Of a stretch of DNA of 64,000 bases, positions 1 to 7,574 are shown one piece after another. The translations under genes were made by a program, and so were the position numbers. Numbering within the stretch: the first letter of the stretch is position 1; each line of letters opens with the position of its first letter. The notes beneath the pieces are model-generated. The model ran no database searches, was not told the DNA's origin, and saw only the letters and a program-made list of their open reading frames with translations. This DNA comes from Actinospineispora acaciae DSM 45401 (lineage in GTDB: Bacteria > Actinomycetota > Actinomycetes > Mycobacteriales > Pseudonocardiaceae): the NCBI RefSeq assembly GCF_000620785.1, contig NZ_JIAI01000010.1, positions 62,001 through 126,000 of the forward strand, read 5' to 3'.

Positions 1-2
1 GG

Positions 3-392
3 CTTGATCGGCAGCGCATACTCGACGACCCCGATCACCGGTTCACCTTCATCCAGTCCGAGGGCGCGCTGCGCTGGCAACTGGGTTCAGCCGCGCTGAT
101 GGCCGAGCAGCTCGACCACATCGCACGGTGGACGACTCGGGCCGAGCACGTTCGCGTCGGACTCATACCGTGGACCACGCCGGCGCCCATGGGCGTGCTG
201 CACGGCTTCCACCTTTACGACCGTCGCGCCGTCACCGTCGGCACCAAGACCGCGCACGCGATCATGACCGAGGAGTACGACCTGGCCGTCTACGAGGACC
301 TGTTCACCGAGCTGGAACGGCTGGCGTTGTTCGGCGCGGACGCCGCCACGCTCGCACACCGCATCGCCGCCGAATACCGCGCGCTGCCCTGA
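3..392 (+). CDS. DUF5753-domain regulator, C-terminal part (cut by window edge)
   Basis: Only the last 129 codons are in the window; the frame is open from base 3 to the TGA at 390-392. The visible part (LDDPDHRFTFIQSEGALRW, then GTKTAHAIMTEEYDLAVYEDLFTELERLALFG) has the layout of the C-terminal DUF5753 domain of actinomycete XRE-type regulators. These proteins carry an N-terminal helix-turn-helix and are usually paired with a small DUF397 protein. The expected N-terminal HTH is off the left edge, and no DUF397 gene follows. Its targets cannot be inferred here. A long perfect palindrome (487-552) lies between its stop and the convergent fadE25 stop and may end both transcripts. Confidence 0.85.
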   Translation, partial: LDRQRILDDPDHRFTFIQSEGALRWQLGSAALMAEQLDHIARWTTRAEHVRVGLIPWTTPAPMGVLHGFHLYDRRAVTVGTKTAHAIMTEEYDLAVYEDLFTELERLALFGADAATLAHRIAAEYRALP

Positions 393-486
393 ACGATCAC
401 CGCTCGGCGCACCGGGTTCGCGAGCAGGAGACCATCGCGTACGGCTCCGACCCCGAGCACCGCTGTGCCCCTAGCCGCCGTTTCCG

Positions 487-552
487 CTGGTCAGAACCCG
501 TGAGTGGATAGGGTTGCTATGACACCGCTATCCACTCACGGGTTCTGACCAG
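487..552. repeat. 25-bp perfect inverted repeat, palindrome family member A
   Basis: Arms 487-511 and 528-552 are perfect reverse complements of 25 bp around a 16-nt loop. The arm contains ACCCGTGAGTGGATAG. It lies between two convergent gene ends (392 and 600), so a bidirectional terminator role is plausible, although there is no T-tract. The same core with sequence changes recurs at 58961-59016, so this is a dispersed element and not a one-off hairpin. Confidence 0.85.
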
Positions 553-599
553 GCACGATGCTTCGCGCGGCACGCAGGCTTGCCAGGACGCCGCAGTGA

Positions 600-1757
600 T
601 CACCGCTTGAGCAGCTGGCGGGCCATCACCACGCGCTGGATCTGGTTCGTGCCCTCGTAGATCTGCGTGATCTTGGCGTCGCGCATCATCCGCTCGACCG
701 GGAAGTCCCTGGTGTAGCCGGCGCCGCCGAACAGCTGCACGGCGTCGGTGGTGACCTCCATGGCCACGTCCGAGGCGTAGCACTTGGCGGCGCTGGCGAA
801 GAACGTCATGTCCTTCTCGCCGCGCTCCACCTTGGCCGCCGCCACGTAGACCATCTGCCGCGCCGCCTCGACCTTCATCGCCATGTCGGCGAGCATGAAC
901 TGCACGCCCTGGAAGTCCGACACCGCGCGGCCGAACTGCCGGCGTTCCTTCACGTACGCCAGCGAGGCGTCCAGCGCGCCCTGGGCGATGCCGACGGCCT
1001 GGGCGCCGATGGTGGGGCGGGTGTGGTCGAACGTGCGCATCGCCGTCTTGAACCCGGTGCCCGGCTCGCCGATGATCCGCTCGGCCGGGATGGAGCAGTC
1101 GGTGAAGTAGATCTCACAGGTCGGCGAGCCCTTGATGCCGAGCTTGCGCTCCTTCGGGCCCACCTCGAACCCCGGGTCGTCGGCGTGCACCACGAACGCC
1201 GACACCCCGTTCGCGCCCTTCTCCGGGTCGGTCACCGCGAACACCGTGTACCACCGCGAGACGCCGGCGTTGGTGATCCACGCCTTGCCGCCGTTGAGCA
1301 CCCAGCGATCGCCGTCCAGGCGCGCCCTGGTCTTCATCGCCACCGCGTCCGAGCCCGACTCCCGCTCGGACAGCGCGTAGGAGATCATCGCCTCGCCGTC
1401 GGCGATGGACGGCATGACCAGCTTGCACAGCTCCTCCGAGCCAGCCAGCAGCACCGGCATGGTGCCCAGCTTGTTCACCCCGGGGATCAGCGAGGAGCTG
1501 GCGCAGACCCTGGCCACCTCCTCGATCACGATGCAGCCGGCCACCGCGTCCGCCCCGCCGCCGCCGAACCGCTCCGGGATGTGCACGGCGTGGAACCCGG
1601 CGGCGGTCAGCGCCTCGCGCGCCTCGGTCGGGAACCTGGCCGCCTCGTCGACCTCGGCGGCGTGCGGCGCGATCTCCTTCTCGGACAGCGCCCGGACGGC
1701 CGCGCGCAGCTCCTCGTGTTCCTCGGCGAGCCGGTACACCTCGAAGTCAGGGTTCAC
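600..1757 (-). CDS. fadE25: Acyl-CoA dehydrogenase (FadE25-like)
   Basis: This 385-residue flavoprotein should oxidise acyl-CoA to trans-2-enoyl-CoA and pass electrons to ETF. The full acyl-CoA dehydrogenase fold is visible: helical N-domain, the YALSERESGSDA flavin/substrate segment, the WITNAG segment of the beta domain, and the C-terminal helical domain ending ITQIYEGTNQIQR. The catalytic base in the IYEGT motif is Glu368, the short/medium-chain arrangement. It sits beside purE-purK, as fadE25 (Rv3274c) does in M. tuberculosis, which supports the name. The ATG at 1757 gives the usual family length. The substrate chain length cannot be read from sequence. Confidence 0.93.
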   Translation of the reverse strand: MNPDFEVYRLAEEHEELRAAVRALSEKEIAPHAAEVDEAARFPTEAREALTAAGFHAVHIPERFGGGGADAVAGCIVIEEVARVCASSSLIPGVNKLGTMPVLLAGSEELCKLVMPSIADGEAMISYALSERESGSDAVAMKTRARLDGDRWVLNGGKAWITNAGVSRWYTVFAVTDPEKGANGVSAFVVHADDPGFEVGPKERKLGIKGSPTCEIYFTDCSIPAERIIGEPGTGFKTAMRTFDHTRPTIGAQAVGIAQGALDASLAYVKERRQFGRAVSDFQGVQFMLADMAMKVEAARQMVYVAAAKVERGEKDMTFFASAAKCYASDVAMEVTTDAVQLFGGAGYTRDFPVERMMRDAKITQIYEGTNQIQRVVMARQLLKR

Positions 1758-1834
1758 GAACCCGATGCTACTGCCAAGTAACCCCGCCCGACAGGGGCCG
1801 ATATCAACGAGACCCGGAGCGCGGCCCGCGCCGG

Positions 1835-1914
1835 GACCGGGTGTGCCGGCAACCGCGACTCGCTGTGCTGAGACGCCCGACTCGGTGTGCCAGGAGCCCC
1901 GACTCGCGGGCGGT
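1835..1914. repeat. 22-bp-period GACTCG tandem repeat block
   Basis: Units of 22 bp begin at 1835 (GACCGGGTGTGCC), 1857 (GACTCGCTGTGCTG) and 1879 (GACTCGGTGTGCC). A terminal part-unit GACTCGCGGGCGGT lies at 1901-1914. The same 14-nt terminal part-unit ends the repeat at 43390-43439, where the period is also 22 bp. The two blocks therefore appear to belong to one family although their unit interiors differ. Confidence 0.75.
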
Positions 1915-1924
1915 CTACCAGAAA

Positions 1925-2060
1925 CGAGACGACCCCCGGGCCGTGTTCCACGCGCGCGGCGTGGCCAAGCTGGACAACGGCTTGGAGCCCGGGGGTCGGG
2001 TGACTGTCTCGGATTACCGGCACCGAGCCGGTTTCCACGACCGTCAAGGATTCTCGGTGC
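1925..2060. other. Possible structured RNA with three-way junction
   Basis: Nested complementary segments are: 1930-1941 with 1987-1998 (12 bp, perfect); inside it, 1948-1953 with 1959-1964 and 1965-1970 with 1980-1985, two 6-bp hairpins that abut directly; outside it, 1925-1930 with 2006-2011. A further 8-bp pairing, 2020-2027 with 2053-2060, competes with a local hairpin 2017-2021/2027-2031. This is the layout of a three-way junction. The strand is not known, and no named RNA family was recognised. Confidence 0.4.
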
Positions 2061-2201
2061 TAGCGGACAGCCACCTCACGAGTCCTGTAGCTATTCAACG
2101 CTGGACCACCTCCTTTCCCGTGTACCGCCAACTTACGGCCAGGGCGCCAGGGACGGCAACGAGGTTTCCGCCACCCCCTCGGCCCGGCCTGAGGCGGGAG
2201 C

Positions 2202-2918
2202 TCACTTGATCTTCACCCACGGCTGGCATCCCTGCGTGTGAAAGGCACCGTCCGATGGCTGGACCGTGATGGTGACCGGACCCTGGGAGTTGCCATTGGC
2301 GATGATGGCCTTGAACTCGCCCGAGGTGTCACGCAGGCGAGCCCAGTAACAGTTCTTGAAGATCGGGTTGGGAGCCGGCCCGGCGGTCCGGTAAGTGCCC
2401 GGTTTAAGGTCCATACCAACCGCGTATGTACCGTCACCGACCCCCGGCGGAGGTGCTGGAGGGGCCAGCGTCGGCTGCGTGTTCGGAGCGACGGCAGGGG
2501 TCGAAACCGGCGCGGCACCGCCGGCGGCGGACGTTCCCGTCGAGGCCATACCGCCCGCGAAGATCCCGACGCTCGCCACGACGGCCAGGCCGGCGATCAC
2601 CGTGCCTGACCAGGCCACACCCTTGTTGCCGGCTTCGCCCCGCCACACGCGACCAAGGCCCAGCAGGCCGAACACGACAGCGACTATCCCGCACAGGCAG
2701 CCGAACACCGGAACCGGACAGGTCAATAGTCCGATCAGCCCAACTACTAATGCCGTGATCCCGAAACCGTTCTTGGGCTTGGGCGGCGAGGGCGGAGCGT
2801 ACGGCGGTGGATAGTTTCCAGGATATTGCTGGAAATAGCGCTGACCGGGGTCGCTATTGATCATTTTGGGGAGTCCTGTCTCCAGTCGAGGCAGATTGGT
2901 AGTCGCTCCCCACGACAT
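2202..2918 (-). CDS. Pro-rich membrane protein, DUF4190-like
   Basis: This is a 238-residue protein of unknown function. A proline/tyrosine-rich cytoplasmic segment (about residues 28-48) leads into two hydrophobic helices (GITALVVGLIGLLTCPVPVFGCLCGIVAVVFGLLGLGRV), an amphipathic GEAGNKGVAWSG segment, and a third helix. This is the DUF4190 pattern. A Thr/Pro/Ala linker joins it to a likely extracellular domain of about 90 residues (GTYAVGMDLKPGTYRTAG through WVKIK) with two cysteines that could form a disulfide. The ATG at 2918 has GAGG 8 nt upstream; an internal ATG at 2864 is an alternative start. Confidence 0.65.
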   Translation of the reverse strand: MSWGATTNLPRLETGLPKMINSDPGQRYFQQYPGNYPPPYAPPSPPKPKNGFGITALVVGLIGLLTCPVPVFGCLCGIVAVVFGLLGLGRVWRGEAGNKGVAWSGTVIAGLAVVASVGIFAGGMASTGTSAAGGAAPVSTPAVAPNTQPTLAPPAPPPGVGDGTYAVGMDLKPGTYRTAGPAPNPIFKNCYWARLRDTSGEFKAIIANGNSQGPVTITVQPSDGAFHTQGCQPWVKIK

Positions 2919-2939
2919 CGGCGTTACCTCGTGTCGGCG

Positions 2940-3446
2940 CTAATCCTCGAGCGAGGCGCGAAGTGCCGCGTCCTTGGCGAGGACGAGCTGTTCCAGGTCG
3001 GACTGGTAGGCGGACATGCGGTCTCGCAGCGACGGGTCGGCGGCGGCGAGGATGCGGACGGCCAGTAGGCCGGCGTTGCGCGCGCCGCCGACGGAGACGC
3101 AGGCCACCGGCACGCCGGCGGGCATCTGCACGATGGACAGCAGCGAGTCCAGGCCGTCCAGCTTGGCCAGCGGTACGGGCACGCCGATCACCGGCAGCGG
3201 CGTCGCGGAGGCCACCATGCCGGGCAGGTGGGCTGCGCCCCCGGCGCCGGCGATGATCACCCGTAGGCCGCGGTCGGCGGCGCCGGCGGCGTAGTCGAGC
3301 ATCCGGCGCGGGGTGCGGTGCGCGGAGACCACCGACACCTCGTGCGGCACCTCGAACTCGGTGAGCGCCTCGGCGGCGGCCGACATCACCGGCCAGTCCG
3401 AGTCGCTACCCATGATCACGCCGACGATCGGCTCGTCGTCCACCAT
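2940..3446 (-). CDS. purE: N5-carboxyaminoimidazole ribonucleotide mutase
   Basis: This class I PurE of 168 residues moves the carboxyl group of N5-CAIR to give CAIR in de novo purine synthesis. Visible signatures are GSDSDW (13-18) in the phosphate-binding loop, SAHRTP (41-46) with the catalytic His43, and the glycine-rich IIAGAGGAAHLPGM stretch. Its ATG shares one base with the TGA of purK (TGATG at 3444-3448), so the two are translationally coupled and act in sequence. Confidence 0.97.
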   Translation of the reverse strand: MVDDEPIVGVIMGSDSDWPVMSAAAEALTEFEVPHEVSVVSAHRTPRRMLDYAAGAADRGLRVIIAGAGGAAHLPGMVASATPLPVIGVPVPLAKLDGLDSLLSIVQMPAGVPVACVSVGGARNAGLLAVRILAAADPSLRDRMSAYQSDLEQLVLAKDAALRASLED

Positions 3447-4660
3447 CACTGCCCCTCCCAGCCGTCGCGCCAGCGTGCCTCGGACAGGTACCGGGCGGCT
3501 AGTGTGGCGCGCCGGCGGACCTCGTCCAGGGTGTCGCCGAGCACGGTGACGTGTCCGATCTTGCGGCCGGGGCGCTCCGCCTTGCCGTACAGGTGCACCT
3601 TGGCGTCGGGGAAACGGGCGAGCAGGTGGTGCAGTCGCTCGTCCAGGCTCATCTGCGGCAAGGGCGACCCGCCCAGCACGTTCGCCATCACGGTGACCGG
3701 CGCCGTCGGCTCGGTGGCGCCGAGCGGGTAGTCCAGCACCGCGCGCAGGTGCTGCTCGAACTGCGAGGTCCGGGAGCCCTCGATGGTCCAGTGCCCGGAG
3801 TTGTGCGGGCGCATGGCCAGCTCGTTGACCACCAGGCCGGTGCCGTCCGTGCCCGGCCCGTCCAGCTCGAACAGCTCCACCGCGAGCAAGCCCACCACGT
3901 CCAGCTCGTCGGCGATCCGCAGCGCCAGCCGCTGCGCCGCCTCGGCCCGCTCGGCGGACAGCCCGGGGGCCGGCGCGATCACCTCCACGCAGATGCCGTT
4001 GTCCTGCACGGTGTGCACCACCGGCCACGCCGCGCCCTGCCCGAACGGCGAGCGGGCCACCAGCGCGGCCAGCTCGCGGCGCATCCGCACCCGCTGCTCG
4101 ACCAGCAGCGGCGTGCCCCTTTGATCAACACCGCCGAGCGACTCGGACAGCAGCGGCGCGGCGTGCAGCGGGTCGTCCAGCATCCAGATGCCCCGGCCGT
4201 CGTAGCCGCCCCGGCGCGCCTTGAGCACCACCGGCCAGCCGTGCTCGGCCCCGAAAGCGGTCACCTGGTCCGGCGCGGTGACCGCCCGGAACGGCGGGCA
4301 CGGCACCCCCAGCGCGGACAGCCGCTCGCGCATGACCAGCTTGTCCTGGGCGTGCACCAGGGCCTTCGGCGAGGGCCGCAGCGGCACGCCGGAGTCGGCC
4401 AGCGCGGCGAGGTGCTCGTTCGGCACGTTCTCGTGGTCGTAGGTCACCGCGTCGCAGCCCTTGACGAACTCGGCGAGCGCGGCCGGGTCGTCCGGGTCGC
4501 CGAGCACCACGTCCGGGCAGACCAGCGCGGCCGGCTCGTCGCGGTCGCGGGCGAGCACCCGCAGCGACTGGCCGAGCGCTATCGCGGCCTGGTGGGTCAT
4601 CCGGGCCAGCTGGCCGGCGCCAACCATGCCGACGACCGGCGTGCTGGTTCGTGGGTCCAC
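3446..4660 (-). CDS. purK: N5-carboxyaminoimidazole ribonucleotide synthase
   Basis: This 404-residue ATP-grasp enzyme makes N5-CAIR from AIR, bicarbonate and ATP, feeding PurE directly downstream. The N-terminal nucleotide-like fold (VVGMVGAGQLARM), the ATP-grasp core (PVVLKARRGGYDGRG, VEQRV), and the conserved NELAMRPHNSGHWTIEGSRTSQFEQHLRA region are all present. The GTG at 4660 precedes the conserved GAGQLARM by the expected distance; no strong ribosome site is visible. It is divergent from the GtrA gene across an 87-bp gap. Confidence 0.96.
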   Translation of the reverse strand: MDPRTSTPVVGMVGAGQLARMTHQAAIALGQSLRVLARDRDEPAALVCPDVVLGDPDDPAALAEFVKGCDAVTYDHENVPNEHLAALADSGVPLRPSPKALVHAQDKLVMRERLSALGVPCPPFRAVTAPDQVTAFGAEHGWPVVLKARRGGYDGRGIWMLDDPLHAAPLLSESLGGVDQRGTPLLVEQRVRMRRELAALVARSPFGQGAAWPVVHTVQDNGICVEVIAPAPGLSAERAEAAQRLALRIADELDVVGLLAVELFELDGPGTDGTGLVVNELAMRPHNSGHWTIEGSRTSQFEQHLRAVLDYPLGATEPTAPVTVMANVLGGSPLPQMSLDERLHHLLARFPDAKVHLYGKAERPGRKIGHVTVLGDTLDEVRRRATLAARYLSEARWRDGWEGQ

Positions 4661-4735
4661 GGGCGGAGAAGGATATATGGGCCGTGAGCGGACCGATTGC
4701 GCCGATAGGCCGGACACGCTCGGGGGACCGTCTCT

Positions 4736-4741
4736 TAGACT
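4736..4741 (+). promoter_or_regulatory. -10 element TAGACT of a leaderless promoter
   Basis: TAGACT is followed by 6 bases and then the GTG start of the GtrA gene at 4748. This is the spacing expected when transcription starts on the first base of the start codon. No ribosome-binding site is visible upstream of the GTG. Confidence 0.6.
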
Positions 4742-4747
4742 GCCGGT

Positions 4748-5266
4748 GTGACGGTGGTCGAAACGGTACTGGGCTGGATCCCGCAGCCGTACCGCGATGT
4801 GGCGATCCGGCACCGTGAGCTCGTCAAGTTCGCCCTCGTCGGCGGCACCACCTGGGTGATCGACACGTCGGTGTTCCTGGCGCTGAAGGGCACGGTGCTC
4901 GAACACAAGCCGGTCACCGCGAAAGTGATCTCCGTGGTGGTGGCGACCATTGCCTCGTACGCGCTGAACCGGGAGTGGTCGTTCCGCACCCGGGGCGGCC
5001 GCGAGCGCCACCACGAGGCGTTCCTGTACATGCTGATCAGCGGGATCGGCGTAGGCGTCTACTCCGCGCCGCTGTTCATCTCCCGCTACGTGCTCGACCT
5101 CAAGGTGCCCACGGTGTCGCTGCTGTCCGAGCACATCGCCGACTTCGTCAGCGGCCAGATCATCGGCGTGCTGGTCGGCATGATCTTCCGGTGGTGGGCG
5201 TTCCGGCGGTTCGTGTTCCCGCACCAGGACGCGCGCACCCGGCCGATCCCGGTGGTGGAGCGCTGA
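4748..5266 (+). CDS. GtrA family membrane protein
   Basis: A 172-residue protein with four predicted membrane helices and the GtrA hallmarks FALVGGTTWVIDTSVF at the first helix and ASYALNREWSF after the second. GtrA proteins are thought to help move polyprenyl-linked sugars across the membrane or to support cell-wall glycan glycosylation. The substrate here is unknown. Position next to purK matches Rv3277 in M. tuberculosis. The TGA at 5264-5266 overlaps the apparent CTG start of hisN. Confidence 0.88.
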   Translation: MTVVETVLGWIPQPYRDVAIRHRELVKFALVGGTTWVIDTSVFLALKGTVLEHKPVTAKVISVVVATIASYALNREWSFRTRGGRERHHEAFLYMLISGIGVGVYSAPLFISRYVLDLKVPTVSLLSEHIADFVSGQIIGVLVGMIFRWWAFRRFVFPHQDARTRPIPVVER

Positions 5267-6069
5267 GCACGACCGACTGGGACGACGACCTGTCGCTCGC
5301 GCTGGGCATGGCGGACGCCGCCGACGCCATCACGCTGGCCCGGTTCCAGGCCGCCGACCTGCGGGTGAGCCGCAAGCCGGACCGGACCCCGGTCACCGAC
5401 GCGGACACCGCGACCGAGGACGCGCTGCGGGCGGTGCTCGCCGAGCGGCGGTCCGGGGACGTGGTGCTCGGCGAGGAGCGCGGCGGGTCGGGTGGATCCG
5501 GCGGGTCCGGCAGGGGCTGGATCCTGGACCCGATCGACGGCACCAAGAACTACTCGCGGGGGGTCCCGGTGTGGGCCACCCTGATCGCGCTGACCGACGC
5601 CGGAGCGCCGGTGGTGGGCGTGGTCAGCGCGCCCGCGCTGGGCCGGCGCTGGTGGGCGAGCGCGGGCGGCGGGGCGTACGCGCGCCACGGCGGCGGCGAG
5701 GCCCGGCGCCTGACGGTGTCCGGGGTGGGCGAGCTGGCGGACGCGAGCCTGTCCACCACCGAGCTGAGCACCTGGGACGAGCGCGGCGAGCTGGACAGGT
5801 ACCTGGAGCTGGCCTCCCGCTGCTGGATGGTGCGCGCGTACGGCGACTTCTGGCAGCACATGCTGGTCGCCGAGGGCGCCATCGACATCGGCATCGACGG
5901 CGAGGCGAACGCCTGGGACCTGGCGCCGATACAGCTGATCGTGACCGAGGCCGGCGGGCGGTTCACCGACCTGGAAGGGCGGGACCGGTTCGACGGCGGC
6001 AGCGGGCTGTCCTCGAACGGTTCGTTGCACGACGCCGCGCTGGCGATCCTGGGAGGTACCGAGTCGTGA
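5263..6069 (+). CDS. hisN: Histidinol-phosphatase, inositol-monophosphatase fold
   Basis: This 268-residue protein closely resembles actinobacterial HisN, which dephosphorylates histidinol phosphate in histidine synthesis. Metal-site motifs are GEE (70-72), DPIDGTKN (89-96) and the later WDLAPIQLIVTEAGG. TKPD-type N-terminal features (RKPDRTPVTDADTATE) are also conserved. A Gly/Ser run (about residues 74-84) is longer than usual between two motifs. The best start is CTG at 5263, overlapping the TGA of the GtrA gene with GGTGGTGGAG just upstream; the first in-frame ATG (5308) would cut conserved residues. A related inositol phosphatase role cannot be excluded. Confidence 0.88.
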   Translation: MSTTDWDDDLSLALGMADAADAITLARFQAADLRVSRKPDRTPVTDADTATEDALRAVLAERRSGDVVLGEERGGSGGSGGSGRGWILDPIDGTKNYSRGVPVWATLIALTDAGAPVVGVVSAPALGRRWWASAGGGAYARHGGGEARRLTVSGVGELADASLSTTELSTWDERGELDRYLELASRCWMVRAYGDFWQHMLVAEGAIDIGIDGEANAWDLAPIQLIVTEAGGRFTDLEGRDRFDGGSGLSSNGSLHDAALAILGGTES

Positions 6070-6524
6070 CCCGTTCCGAGACCCGACTGGCGTTCGGCGA
6101 CTTCGTCGAGGGGCGGGTGTTCGAGCTCGGCGACGTCACCATCGACCGCGAGGAGATGCTCGCGTTCGCCCGGCGGTTCGACCCGCAGCCGTTCCACGTC
6201 GACCCGGTGGCCGCCAAGGACAACCCGGTGCTCGGCGGGCTGTGCGCGTCCGGCTGGTTCACCGCGTCGCTGTGGATGCGGGCCTGGGTGGACGGGGTGC
6301 TCAGCCGGACGGACTCGCTGGGCTCCCCCGGCGGCGGCGAGTGCACCTGGCCGGCGCCGGTGTTCCCCGGCGACGTGCTGGCGGCGCGCGCCGAGATCCT
6401 CGGGTCGCGGGTATCGCGGAGCAAGCCGTGGCTCGGGCTGGTGGACGTGCTGGCCACCATGCACCGGGGCGAGGACTGCGTGTTCCGGTTCCGGTTCACC
6501 GCCCTGATCCGCGTCGGGTCCTGA
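6066..6524 (+). CDS. MaoC-like dehydratase
   Basis: A 152-residue single hot-dog-fold protein of the MaoC/R-specific enoyl-CoA hydratase family. The hydratase motif is present, with Asp39 and His44 in RFDPQPFHVDP, followed by GGLCASGWFTASL. The natural acyl substrate is not evident. The GTG start (6066) overlaps the hisN stop by 4 bases (GTGA), so it is co-translated with hisN; no metabolic link between the two is obvious. Confidence 0.88.
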   Translation: MTRSETRLAFGDFVEGRVFELGDVTIDREEMLAFARRFDPQPFHVDPVAAKDNPVLGGLCASGWFTASLWMRAWVDGVLSRTDSLGSPGGGECTWPAPVFPGDVLAARAEILGSRVSRSKPWLGLVDVLATMHRGEDCVFRFRFTALIRVGS

Positions 6525-6549
6525 CTCCCGACCGGGACGTCGAACGGGG

Positions 6550-7329
6550 TCAGTTCTCCCGCTGGTCCGGGGTGGCCTGGTAGGGCAGCGTCGTCTGGTC
6601 GCCGTTGCGATCGCGGTCGAGCGAGACGTCCTCGGTCCTGTCCTGCCGGGGCCACCAGGAGGAGGACGTCGACCGCGACTGCGAGTCGCCGAACAACGAC
6701 GATCCCACTGACGTCGAGGTCGATGAGGACGTCCCCGCCGAGGTGCCCACCGACGTGGGTACCGGCACCGTCGGCCGCTTGTCGGCGTCGTCGCGCTTGC
6801 GGGCCACCCGCTGCTTGACGCGCGTGAGGATGCCGTCCTTGTCCTTCTTCGACGCGGCGGACGCGGCGGACGACGCCGCGAACGAGTAGCGGGTGGGCAC
6901 CGACCGGGCCAGCCGCGCGATGTGCCCGAGCAGCCCGGCCGTCACCGGGAACACCACCGCGATCACCACCGAGATCACCATCAGCTGGCCGCCGGTGAGC
7001 ACGTCGTGGCGCGCGAGGTTGTCCGCCGCGTTGAACACCGCGAACGCGAACACCAGCGCTATCGTCGCCCACTTGCCGGTGTCGCGCATCTGGCCCTGCC
7101 CGGCCACCCACAGCACCCCGGCCACGATCGCGCCCAGGCCCATCGCAACCGGCAACAGCAGCAACTGCGGCCACCCCAGCCCCGCCTGTACCGCCAGCGA
7201 TGCCAGCGACCAGCACGAACTCAGCAGGATGCAGAACGCCGCTATCCCGCCGAGCGTGTAGATGGTGGTACGAGCCCATGCGGGCATTGCGTTCGTCTGG
7301 CCCGCTAGCGGAGGCCTTGGCGCGGTCAC
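6550..7329 (-). CDS. Four-helix membrane protein with Ser/Thr-rich tail
   Basis: Function is unknown. The first 130 residues form four hydrophobic helices (IYTLGGIAAFCILLSSCW, LLLLPVAMGLGAIVAGVLWVA, WATIALVFAFAVFNAA, LMVISVVIAVVFPVTAGLLG). A basic stretch and a low-complexity tail rich in Ser, Thr and Asp follow, likely cytoplasmic and phosphorylatable. The GTG at 7329 is preferred; TTG at 7365 or ATG at 7287 are alternatives, since no clear ribosome site is visible. It is convergent with maoC. Confidence 0.65.
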   Translation of the reverse strand: MTAPRPPLAGQTNAMPAWARTTIYTLGGIAAFCILLSSCWSLASLAVQAGLGWPQLLLLPVAMGLGAIVAGVLWVAGQGQMRDTGKWATIALVFAFAVFNAADNLARHDVLTGGQLMVISVVIAVVFPVTAGLLGHIARLARSVPTRYSFAASSAASAASKKDKDGILTRVKQRVARKRDDADKRPTVPVPTSVGTSAGTSSSTSTSVGSSLFGDSQSRSTSSSWWPRQDRTEDVSLDRDRNGDQTTLPYQATPDQREN

Positions 7330-7574
7330 GCGACGGATCTTGGCAGTGTCGTCCGCCCCGGCCAAGCTGCGCCGCGCGAATCACCTGTATGTCTCAACCT
7401 CACGTGTTACAACGAATCACCCCACGGGAAGCGACCACCGGTGGCCCGGCGGGGTGGTGCTGGTAGTGTCCTGCCGCCGTGGCTCCCCCCTCTCCCCAGT
7501 CCGTGCGCTCCCCGAGGTAACCAAGAACTGGCCACGTAGACGACGCCCTGTCGCGGTGGCCGCCCCCCACCCCC

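Larger units (their letters stand above)
1758..2201. other. 444-bp gap with repeats and structured element; no gene seen
   Basis: No convincing protein gene is present; the open frames here are short and arginine-rich. The gap holds a block of 22-bp-period GACTCG repeats (1835-1914) followed by nested inverted repeats (1925-2060) that could fold as a branched RNA. Both are listed separately. On the minus strand this is the region upstream of fadE25, so it may be part of its leader. Confidence 0.7.

Noticed and set aside
1754..2047. Minus-strand frame over the repeat/structured region (97 codons)
   Set aside because: Composition and lack of a ribosome site argue against a gene. The frame is explained by the 22-bp repeats and inverted repeats.
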